From JAMZMI01 sp047632435 (GTDB lineage: Bacteria; Bacteroidota; Bacteroidia; Cytophagales; Cyclobacteriaceae): 27,312 nucleotides of DNA. Of the stretch, positions 20,873 through 27,312 are shown in pieces. Both the position numbers and the translations under genes were made by a program. Below the pieces are notes generated by a model. It worked only from the letters and a program-made list of their open reading frames with translations. It did not search any database and was not told the origin of the DNA. The DNA lies in assembly GCA_047632435.1 (NCBI GenBank), contig JBLICU010000046.1, forward strand, positions 1-27,312. Direction: 5' to 3'. The number at the start of each line of letters is the position of its first letter. Position 1 is the stretch's first letter.

Positions 20873-23371
20873 TTAAGCTTTCCATCCTGCTGGCTTTTTC
20901 ATTTCACGCATTGGTTCAAATTGCTGAGTAGGATCGTGCTCCTCTGAATTGGCAAAATGTCTGAATTTGGCAGACATTTTTTCGTCGCTGATGGCTTCTT
21001 TCCATTCGCAATGATAGGTGGCGATCAAAGCTTGCATGTCTTTTTCAAGGTCTTCGCCTATGCCTAGTGAATCATTCACAACCACGTCTATAAGATAATT
21101 TATGCCACCTTCCATCTTGTTTAGCCAAACTGAGGTTCGGTTAAGCGGCTCGGCGGTTTTGATATAAAACATGAGGAATCGGTCGAGATATTTTATGGCT
21201 GTTTTTACATCCACATCTCCGGCCAGTAGTTTGGCATGTTGTGGATTAGCACCGCCATTTCCGCTTACATATAGATTATACCCTATTTCAGTAGCGATCA
21301 ATCCAAAGTCCTTGCCGAGCGCTTCTGCACATTCCCTTCTGCACCCGGAAACGCCTCCTTTTAGTTTGTGCGGAGAGCGAATGCCTTTGTATCTGTTTTC
21401 AATTTCGATGGCAAATCCTACGGAATCATGAAGACCAAATCTGCACCAGGTGGATCCGACACAACTTTTTACTGTTCGCAGCGCTTTACCATAAGCATGT
21501 CCGCTTTCAAAACCCGCATCAATTAATTCACGCCAAATTTTTGGAAGATCATTGATTCGCGCGCCAAACATGTCAATGCGTTGACCTCCGGTGATTTTGG
21601 TATATAAATCATATTTTTTGGCAACCTGACCCATGGCAATCAACTTATCCGGTGTTATTTCACCGCCAGGTACTCTTGGAACCACCGAGTAGCTGCCACC
21701 TTTTTGAATGTTGGCCAGAAAGCGATCGTTGGTATCCTGTATCGTGTCTTGCTTTAAGATCAGGTCGTTCCAGATGCTGGCCAGTAAAGAAGCGACTACC
21801 GGCTGGCAAGTTTCGCACCCATCTCCTGATCCATGATTTTCAAGTAAATCGTCATAGCTTTTGATCTCCATGATTTTGATGAGATCAAATAATTCCTGTC
21901 GGGTAAAGTTAAAATGGGAGCAGATTACTTTTCTCACGCTTCGACCCATAGATTTTAATGTAGCTGTAAACAAATCTGCAACCATAGGGCTACAGGCGCC
22001 ACAACCTGTTCCGGCTTTGGTACAAGTACGAACAGCTGCCACATCTTCACATCCCTTTTCTTTGATGGCATTGACTATGTCCTCTTTTGAAACGTTTTCA
22101 CATGAGCAAATCTGAGCGGAATCTGGCAAATCTAGAATGGCATTGCCACCACCAGATTCTCCACCACGAGCACCAAGAATCAGATCTTCTGGGTTAGGAG
22201 GGAGGGCCAATCCATTTTGGACTGTTTGGAGCAACATGCTGTATTGGCTGGCATCACCTACCAGAATACCACCAAGCAAGGTCTTTTTATCAGGGGAAAG
22301 ATTGACTCGTTTGTAAATTCCTGCGTTTTTGTCTTCAAATATGATAGGAATGCAATTGGATGTTTCGCCAAGTGCATCTCCAAAACTGCCGACATCCGTC
22401 CCAATCAATTTTAGTTTGGTAGACATGTCAGCTCCTGTAAATTTTTTCTCGTCTCGCCCAATGATCTGATTTACCACCGTATCAGCCATGTCATACCCGG
22501 GAGCGACCAAACCGTAAATCATATCATTAAAAGAGGCCGCCTCGCCAATGGCATAAATGGATTCATCATTGGTCTGAAGTTGCTCATTTACTTTGAAACC
22601 TCCTCTTTGTCCAACTTCAAGACCAGCCTTTGTCGCTAGTTCAGTGCGGGAAACTATGCCACATGAAATAACAAGCATTTCTGTATCCAATACGGTACCA
22701 TCAGTGAATGTAAGCCCGGTGAGTTTGCCATTTCCTGTAATTTCCGCTGTGTTTTTGTTGAGATATACTTCAATGCCAAGATCTTCTATTTTGGATTTGA
22801 GCATATCAGATCCGCGTTGATCGAGCTGTCTTGGCATTAGTCTTGGAGCAAATTCTACGACTTGTGCATCGAGTTTGAGATCCATCAAAGCCTTGGCTGC
22901 TTCCAGACCCAAAAGTCCACCTCCAAGAACGGCTCCACGCTTTACGCCCTTTGCGAAATCTATGATTTGCTCCAAATCTTCAATCGTTCGATAAACAAAA
23001 ACACCTTTTTTATCTACTCCTTTGATGGGTGGAACAAGCGGGCTGGAACCAGTGGCAAGAATCAAAAAGTCATAGCTTTCAAATTCGCCATGATGTGTTT
23101 GAATGGTTTTGGACGATCGGTCTATGTCTACAATGAGTTGCGACGTTTTTAAAGTCACATTATTTTCCACATACCACGACCTGGGAGCCATATAGAGTTC
23201 TTCAGCTGATTGATTAGTGAAATATTCACTCAGGTGCACCCGGTCATAGGCTGGAAGCGGCTCTTCACCATATACGATCAATTCGATTTCTTCTGAATTG
23301 GCTTTGGTGCGAAGTTTTTCACAAAACTTATAACCTACCATTCCATTCCCGATTACTACGACTTTTTTCAT
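20873..23371 (-). CDS. nirB: NADH-dependent nitrite reductase large subunit
   Basis: Cytoplasmic siroheme enzyme of 832 residues that reduces nitrite to ammonium. Domains in order: FAD/NAD pyridine-nucleotide oxidoreductase (1-310; VVIGNGMVGYKF at the start, GAVLGGGLLGLEAAKAL at 146-162), a BFD-type [2Fe-2S] region with C422, C424, C457 and C460, a second BFD-like segment with C519 and C522, then the ferredoxin-like and siroheme/[4Fe-4S] domains. The siroheme cluster ligands are C637, C643 (CVGSTWC), C677 and C681 (SGCRREC). All key residues are present and length is standard. It heads the nirB-nirD-sensor-regulator run, and three TACGTA boxes lie just upstream, so it is likely under the FNR-type regulator. 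Confidence 0.95.
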   Translation of the reverse strand: MKKVVVIGNGMVGYKFCEKLRTKANSEEIELIVYGEEPLPAYDRVHLSEYFTNQSAEELYMAPRSWYVENNVTLKTSQLIVDIDRSSKTIQTHHGEFESYDFLILATGSSPLVPPIKGVDKKGVFVYRTIEDLEQIIDFAKGVKRGAVLGGGLLGLEAAKALMDLKLDAQVVEFAPRLMPRQLDQRGSDMLKSKIEDLGIEVYLNKNTAEITGNGKLTGLTFTDGTVLDTEMLVISCGIVSRTELATKAGLEVGQRGGFKVNEQLQTNDESIYAIGEAASFNDMIYGLVAPGYDMADTVVNQIIGRDEKKFTGADMSTKLKLIGTDVGSFGDALGETSNCIPIIFEDKNAGIYKRVNLSPDKKTLLGGILVGDASQYSMLLQTVQNGLALPPNPEDLILGARGGESGGGNAILDLPDSAQICSCENVSKEDIVNAIKEKGCEDVAAVRTCTKAGTGCGACSPMVADLFTATLKSMGRSVRKVICSHFNFTRQELFDLIKIMEIKSYDDLLENHGSGDGCETCQPVVASLLASIWNDLILKQDTIQDTNDRFLANIQKGGSYSVVPRVPGGEITPDKLIAMGQVAKKYDLYTKITGGQRIDMFGARINDLPKIWRELIDAGFESGHAYGKALRTVKSCVGSTWCRFGLHDSVGFAIEIENRYKGIRSPHKLKGGVSGCRRECAEALGKDFGLIATEIGYNLYVSGNGGANPQHAKLLAGDVDVKTAIKYLDRFLMFYIKTAEPLNRTSVWLNKMEGGINYLIDVVVNDSLGIGEDLEKDMQALIATYHCEWKEAISDEKMSAKFRHFANSEEHDPTQQFEPMREMKKPAGWKA

Positions 23372-23386
23372 ATGCCTAAGAAATTA

Positions 23387-23434
23387 TACGTAAAAGTACG
23401 TATATATACTTAGATTTAAAAAATTAAATACGTA
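23387..23434 (-). promoter_or_regulatory. Triple TACGTA operator upstream of nirB
   Basis: Exact TACGTA copies at 23387, 23397 and 23429. The pair nearest the gene forms TACGTA-N4-TACGTA, 15 bp before the nirB ATG. The distal copy is 32 bp away, about three helical turns. Read towards nirB, the order (AATTACGTATT, AT-rich spacer, TATATACGTA, TTTTACGTA) repeats that in front of the FNR-type gene at 3680-3715. Confidence 0.65.
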
Positions 23435-23565
23435 ATTATATCAAATTGAATAAGTAGTTAATGGTGATACTGTCAAAAACAAGTTTACAAATGAAACGGT
23501 AGTGATTTGATTGATTTCATAAAATAGGAACACAAAAATCTTAACCGACTTTCCCATTGTCACAC

Positions 23566-24780
23566 TCAAATAGTTGGGATCATGTGTGAAGCAATAGTCA
23601 AAAGTACAAGTGCTTTGAAAAGTCGTTCCTTTCTAAAAACAACCAGTAACACCAACAAGAAAGCTAAAAACCCCAAAATGAAATTGTTATTGGTGGTGAT
23701 ACCTCCCAAAGCACCTTCAAACCATTCTAGTTTTATTCCCAATCTGATGAATGGATAAAAAAGAAGGACTGAACTCAATGGAGCCAATATTTTTCTGTTT
23801 GCGGATTCAGAAAATTTTGCATAGTGAACAATTACAATCATGATGAAGAATGCGATTGCCCCAAATACGGAAAATTGTCTAAATGTAAAATTTAAAATGT
23901 TACCAATCGCTGGCAGCATAAACATGATAAATGCCAGCGAAGAGACGATCAGAAGTGCCCAATTAACAGATTTATTAGATTCTTGGTCGTTTACGTAATG
24001 CCCCCAAGTGAAGGTGTAGATATATATCCCTGTGATGATAATAGAGAAAATAAAGAAAATGACGCCACCAAAATTTTCATTTCCAAACAATATTGATGAA
24101 TAGTTAAATAGCAATCCAAACCCAATTAAGATCAATGCTGTGTTCTCAAGGGTGTTTTGGTTGTCTTCGATCAGCCTAATCAACAAATGATCCTTGAGCT
24201 TTTTCTTAGATAACAAAAAGTAAAAAGACAAAGCAGGGATAAGAATAGATAGTGCGACGACCGAAAAAAGCAATAGCACTGTAGCACCTGGAAAATGCAT
24301 AACCTTGAAACAAAGTCCGGCGATAAATGATATAATTAGAAAAGTAGCAAGCATGATTACTCCCCTTCCTTTTGATTCCCGGTAGACATACACACTTCTT
24401 GAAGACCCAATCAAAAGGGTCACGCACGAGACCACCAAAAATGATATTAACAAAACAGCGGCACCAGGCCAATGAAGCATCTTGAAAGTAGTGGCCAGAG
24501 TCAATAAGCCAAAAGATATTTTTCCAAATACCTTTAATGGGTTGATTTTTTTACTGAGTATTTCCATGGTTTCCTTTTGTATATTTTTAAAATGATTATT
24601 TGGTATTTCAGTTTTTACTAAATCCCAAGCGGTTGGAAAGTCGTTCCCTTTTTCCATTTGAGTTTCTATGTCGCTTATCATATGATCCATCAGCTCTTCA
24701 TGCAATGGTTCAAAAGTGATTCCTTGAATGCGCAGGTCTTCAGCGATGAGATCAATCTGTTTCTTGCTCAAAGTCCCCAT
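23566..24780 (-). CDS. Multi-pass membrane protein with two KxxHxPGA motifs, paired with PadR
   Basis: 404 residues. The first 90 form a soluble helical domain (MGTLSKKQIDLIAEDL, then LHEELMDHMISDIE), like the N-terminal region of DUF1700/DUF1129-type proteins that often accompany PadR regulators. Then about ten hydrophobic helices follow. Two helices begin with the same motif, FKMLHWPGAAVLL and FKVMHFPGATVLL, which resembles the lysine-His-Pro-Gly motif of the gliding/secretion protein GldL and of other Bacteroidetes membrane proteins. It overlaps the padR gene by 13 nt, so the two are co-translated and probably functionally linked. Role unknown. Confidence 0.75.
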   Translation of the reverse strand: MGTLSKKQIDLIAEDLRIQGITFEPLHEELMDHMISDIETQMEKGNDFPTAWDLVKTEIPNNHFKNIQKETMEILSKKINPLKVFGKISFGLLTLATTFKMLHWPGAAVLLISFLVVSCVTLLIGSSRSVYVYRESKGRGVIMLATFLIISFIAGLCFKVMHFPGATVLLLFSVVALSILIPALSFYFLLSKKKLKDHLLIRLIEDNQNTLENTALILIGFGLLFNYSSILFGNENFGGVIFFIFSIIITGIYIYTFTWGHYVNDQESNKSVNWALLIVSSLAFIMFMLPAIGNILNFTFRQFSVFGAIAFFIMIVIVHYAKFSESANRKILAPLSSVLLFYPFIRLGIKLEWFEGALGGITTNNNFILGFLAFLLVLLVVFRKERLFKALVLLTIASHMIPTI

Positions 24781-25124
24781 AGCTGTAGACTTGATCCTGG
24801 AGCTGGCGCCATGATATTTTTCAGCGATTCTACAAAGCGAGCCAATTCGGCGATTTTTTCCTTAGCAGTTACATTGCCAGATGCTGTCAGGGAATAATAC
24901 TTGCGCCCCCGCCCATCTACAATCTCAGATTGAGTAGTCAAAAGTCCTTCATCCTCCAGCTTATAGAGAATGGGATACAGTGCGCCATAAGTCAGCGATA
25001 TCTCCCCAGATGAGAGCTCCTTTACCCGCTGACTTATTTCATATCCGTACATTCTATCTTTCTCAGAAAGCAACTTCAATACAATCGTTTTGATAGTCCC
25101 TTTTATGTATTCTTTCGATTTCAT
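24768..25124 (-). CDS. PadR-family transcriptional regulator
   Basis: A 118-residue winged-helix repressor, counted from the ATG at 25124 (MKSKEYIKGTIK). The frame is open for 15 more codons upstream, but they are hydrophobic and AT-derived, so I do not use them. Family text: MYGYEISQRVKEL, LTYGALYPILYKLEDEGLL and GRGRKYYSLTASG, the last being the wing. PadR proteins usually repress a neighbouring membrane or efflux gene in response to a small ligand or envelope stress. Here the target would be the overlapping membrane gene and itself. Confidence 0.9.
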   Translation of the reverse strand: MKSKEYIKGTIKTIVLKLLSEKDRMYGYEISQRVKELSSGEISLTYGALYPILYKLEDEGLLTTQSEIVDGRGRKYYSLTASGNVTAKEKIAELARFVESLKNIMAPAPGSSLQLWGL

Positions 25125-25150
25125 TATATATAATTTACTTAAATATATAA
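25124..25150 (-). promoter_or_regulatory. AT-rich dyad at the padR start, possible PadR operator
   Basis: TTATATAT (25124-25131) and ATATATAA (25143-25150) form a perfect 8-bp inverted repeat with an 11-nt spacer, touching the padR start codon. PadR proteins commonly bind AT-rich dyads overlapping their own promoter. In AT-rich DNA such a match can arise by chance. Confidence 0.4.
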
Positions 25151-25435
25151 ATAAAAAATTAAGTTCCAAAAAAGAGTCACATGTTCATTAGTAAATAAAT
25201 AGTGTGTCACGCTACTTGGCCAAGTGATCTTGGAATTCATTTGAAGTTTTTCCAAAAGTCTATATCCGAAAATTGAAATATCAAGGTTCAAAAACCACTA
25301 ACTGGCTCATTCGATGATTGAATAAGGATTGATTTGAAAAGGAACTTTGTGAATTTTCCAATCTTTGACGATTAGCCATTGTGCTTATTTTTTATCTATT
25401 TTTGAAAAAATTGTCGAACGGATTCAATTAAAGGC
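25151..25435. other. Gene-free divergent spacer between padR and the Nudix regulator
   Basis: No gene, RNA or repeat array is seen in the 311 bp between the two divergent start codons (25125-25435). The only structures noticed are the AT-rich dyad next to padR and a perfect 12-bp palindrome ACTTGGCCAAGT at 25214-25225. The two promoters presumably lie here. Confidence 0.4.
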
Positions 25436-26086
25436 GTGCTCAACACAACAGTATCTAAATCATCTTATGAATGTACCATTACCGCGGATTGTGCAGTTTT
25501 TGGTTTTCAGGATAATGAATTGAAATTGTTATTGGTGAAAAGATCCATTGAGCCATTCAAAGATTTTTGGATGTTGCCAGGTGGTATTATGGACGAGGGG
25601 CAGACGCTCGAAGAATCAGTGAACAATGTACTCTTCAATTTGACAAGCATTGATAATATCCACCATCAACAAGTAAAGTGCTACAGTGTCGTTGATAGGC
25701 ACCCTGTAAAACGGTCGATTACTGTAAGTTTCTATGCATTGATAAAACCTGAAAATCATCCTGTAATTGCGAAAAACTATGTTTCGGATGTCAGATGGTA
25801 TTCATTGGAAGAAATACCAAAGTTAGGATTTGATCACAATCAGCTCGTACAAGATGCCCTGCTCAAATTGCGCGATAACCTCAAACAGAATTTGATTTTT
25901 GGCGAGTTACTTCCCGATAAATTCACCTTGAAAGAACTTCAAGATCTTTATGAAAGCATCTTGAATGAACGGCTTGATCGACGAAATTTCAGAAAGAAAA
26001 TTTTGCTAATGGATTTGCTCATTCCTACGAATGAAAAAAAGGCGGGAGTAAGAGGTGGTCCTGAACTTTATAAGATTAAAAGCTGA
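25436..26086 (+). CDS. Nudix-related transcriptional regulator (NrtR/AraR type)
   Basis: 216 residues from a GTG start; no ATG is available before the Nudix domain. Residues about 10-145 form a Nudix fold (CAVFGFQDNELKLLLVKRS, then FWMLPGGIMDEGQTLEES). The catalytic Nudix box is degenerate: where RExxEE is needed it reads NNVLFNLT, so hydrolase activity is unlikely and the domain should act as a ligand sensor. The C-terminal part (about 160-216; FTLKELQDLYESIL, LDRRNFRKKILLMDLL) is the winged helix of this regulator group, which includes NrtR (NAD metabolism) and Bacteroides AraR (arabinose). It stands upstream of a polysaccharide-related lipoprotein gene, so control of sugar use is the more likely role. 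Confidence 0.85.
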   Translation: MLNTTVSKSSYECTITADCAVFGFQDNELKLLLVKRSIEPFKDFWMLPGGIMDEGQTLEESVNNVLFNLTSIDNIHHQQVKCYSVVDRHPVKRSITVSFYALIKPENHPVIAKNYVSDVRWYSLEEIPKLGFDHNQLVQDALLKLRDNLKQNLIFGELLPDKFTLKELQDLYESILNERLDRRNFRKKILLMDLLIPTNEKKAGVRGGPELYKIKS

Positions 26087-26156
26087 TTTTTTAATTCTTC
26101 ATTATGATTATGATAATATGGTTAGAAATATGATCGTATTTTTGTTAATCTTTTAA

Positions 26157-26177
26157 TCTGTGTATAAATTACACAGA
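26157..26177 (+). promoter_or_regulatory. 21-bp palindrome just before the DUF4861 gene
   Basis: TCTGTGTA (26157-26164) and TACACAGA (26170-26177) are a perfect inverted repeat around TAAAT, ending 3 nt before the ATG. Length and symmetry are like the roughly 21-bp palindromes bound by NrtR-type Nudix regulators, one of which is encoded 94 nt upstream. Confidence 0.5.
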
Positions 26178-26180
26178 ATT

Positions 26181-27312
26181 ATGAAAACAATACTTTATCC
26201 TCAATCAGGGATTATTATTTCTGTACTGACGTGGCTTCTATTCTCATGCAATCCAGGGGCGCAAATTAATTTGACTAATAACCTTGAAATCGAGCTAATC
26301 GAACAACGGATTACCATTAAAAGATCTGAATTTGCCTGCAATGAAAACCAGTACATAGATTTAAAAGATCTGACTGGGAAAAGTGTTCCCATTCAGCATG
26401 ACGATTTGAATAGTGATGGTGTTTGGGATGAAGTGGCTTTCGAATACTCTCTGGATCCACTGCAATCTGTTTCTCTTTACTATGACCTCACTGAAGCTGA
26501 CAATCAATTATCGTTTGAATCAAAAACCAATGCATATCTTGGTTATAGCCCCTCGCGTAACAAACAGTTCGAATCGGTAGCATCTGCTATTCGGCCTGTA
26601 GACCATGTCGCTATGAGTGTGCCATATCTCTATCAGTATGAAGGTCCAGGTTGGGAAAGTGATCTTGTCGCATTCAGATCCTACTTCGACAGTAGAAATG
26701 GTAAAGATATCTTCGGGAAAATAACCTCAAAAAATTGTTTGACCGATATTGGGACAGGTGAAAATTATCACTCATTGCAAGATTGGGGAATGGATATTCT
26801 CAAGGTTGGGAATTCTTTGGGCGCAGGTTCTTTGGCTTTATTAAAAAACGATTCGGTATACCGATTGGGGAAGACAGAATCCGCGGAATTTCGAATTGTT
26901 TGTGAAGGGCCCGTAAGAACTATCATCGAGTTAACATACGGTGGCTGGCAAGTAGAAAATAACAATTATAGCCTAATGGAAACCATCACTATTTGGGCCG
27001 GAAAAAGAAGTTACACAAGTGAAGTGAGGCTTGCAGGAGGCACTGGTCTTGATACTCTGGTTACAGGTATAGTGGATTTGAAAAAAGCACCAAAATCAGA
27101 AATTGAGGAATCAAATTATCATATCATTTATACCCATGGGAATCAAAGTGAAAACAACGATATTTTGGGAATGGGAATTTTAATTTCGGACAAAAATTTC
27201 GTGGGATATAAACAAGCACCTGAATCTGGTGATGGAATTACCAATACTTATATGGCTTTTATGAAGCCAATAAACGGCGCATATACTTTTCATTTTTACG
27301 CGGGTTGGGAAC
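26181..27312 (+). CDS. DUF4861-type lipoprotein, partial (runs off the right edge)
   Basis: The first 377 codons are visible and the frame is open to the window end. The N-terminus has a signal and lipobox at Cys23 (LLFSCN), so the protein is lipid-anchored and exported. The text GPGWESDLVAFRSYFD, then FGKITSK, YHSLQDWGMDILKVGNSLGAG and the later YTFHFYAGWE are typical of the DUF4861 family (PF16153). That family is found in Bacteroidetes loci for polysaccharide breakdown (pectin, alginate, ulvan) and its activity is not well settled. It follows the Nudix regulator in the same direction, with a palindrome between them, which suggests sugar-responsive control. Confidence 0.82.
   Translation, partial: MKTILYPQSGIIISVLTWLLFSCNPGAQINLTNNLEIELIEQRITIKRSEFACNENQYIDLKDLTGKSVPIQHDDLNSDGVWDEVAFEYSLDPLQSVSLYYDLTEADNQLSFESKTNAYLGYSPSRNKQFESVASAIRPVDHVAMSVPYLYQYEGPGWESDLVAFRSYFDSRNGKDIFGKITSKNCLTDIGTGENYHSLQDWGMDILKVGNSLGAGSLALLKNDSVYRLGKTESAEFRIVCEGPVRTIIELTYGGWQVENNNYSLMETITIWAGKRSYTSEVRLAGGTGLDTLVTGIVDLKKAPKSEIEESNYHIIYTHGNQSENNDILGMGILISDKNFVGYKQAPESGDGITNTYMAFMKPINGAYTFHFYAGWE

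Noticed and set aside
25125..25169. Longer PadR start with a hydrophobic N-terminus
   Set aside because: The extra codons come from the AT-rich promoter dyad, and PadR proteins typically begin close to the MKSKEYIKGT segment.

Overview
The window reads as chromosome of a member of the Bacteroidetes, probably a marine or environmental Cytophagales-type bacterium. The reasons are the protein families present (a MoaC/MoaB fusion, a GldL-like KxxHxPGA membrane protein, a DUF4861 lipoprotein, a TonB-plug-like lipoprotein), the AT-rich spacers and the scarcity of Shine-Dalgarno sequences. The genus cannot be fixed from this sequence alone.

Region 1 (1-11497) is a nitrate-use and molybdenum-cofactor island. 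On the minus strand, an alginate-export-type porin, a NrtA-like nitrate-binding lipoprotein and the first codons of a probable NrtB permease form one operon. An FNR-type regulator with four candidate Fe-S cysteines has its own terminator. Diverging from it on the plus strand is a compact operon: tauE/safE permease, moaD, moeB/thiF, moaE, moaCB fusion, moaA (TTG start), moeA, then a YdeP-type molybdopterin oxidoreductase. Region 3 (17921-23371, minus strand) supplies nitrite reductase nirB-nirD followed by a NarX/NarL-like sensor and response regulator. The promoters of the porin, fnr/tauE and nirB share TACGTA boxes, two of them as TACGTA-N4-TACGTA. This dyad has FNR-like geometry and appears to tie the nitrate genes into one regulon. 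No nitrate reductase is in the window; it may lie beyond the left edge, downstream of nrtB.

Region 2 (about 11747-15664) is an insertion that I read as an integron cassette array without an integrase in view (a CALIN). It has a clear 117-nt attC (13117-13233), a second attC of about 114 nt that a group II intron splits (14922-14926 plus 15556-15664), and a 49-nt attC-like site at its left edge. Cassette 1 carries one unrecognised 404-residue gene. Cassette 2 carries three tightly packed unrecognised genes. The intron has lost its whole reverse transcriptase and sits antisense in the R'' box of the second attC. The four cassette proteins match no family I can name and are the best candidates here for an undescribed system.

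The rest is ordinary accessory and housekeeping content: a TonB-plug-like lipoprotein, a 1-Cys peroxiredoxin with a terminator, an alpha/beta hydrolase, a PadR regulator paired with a multi-pass membrane protein, and at the right edge a Nudix-type regulator followed by a DUF4861 lipoprotein gene preceded by a 21-bp palindrome.
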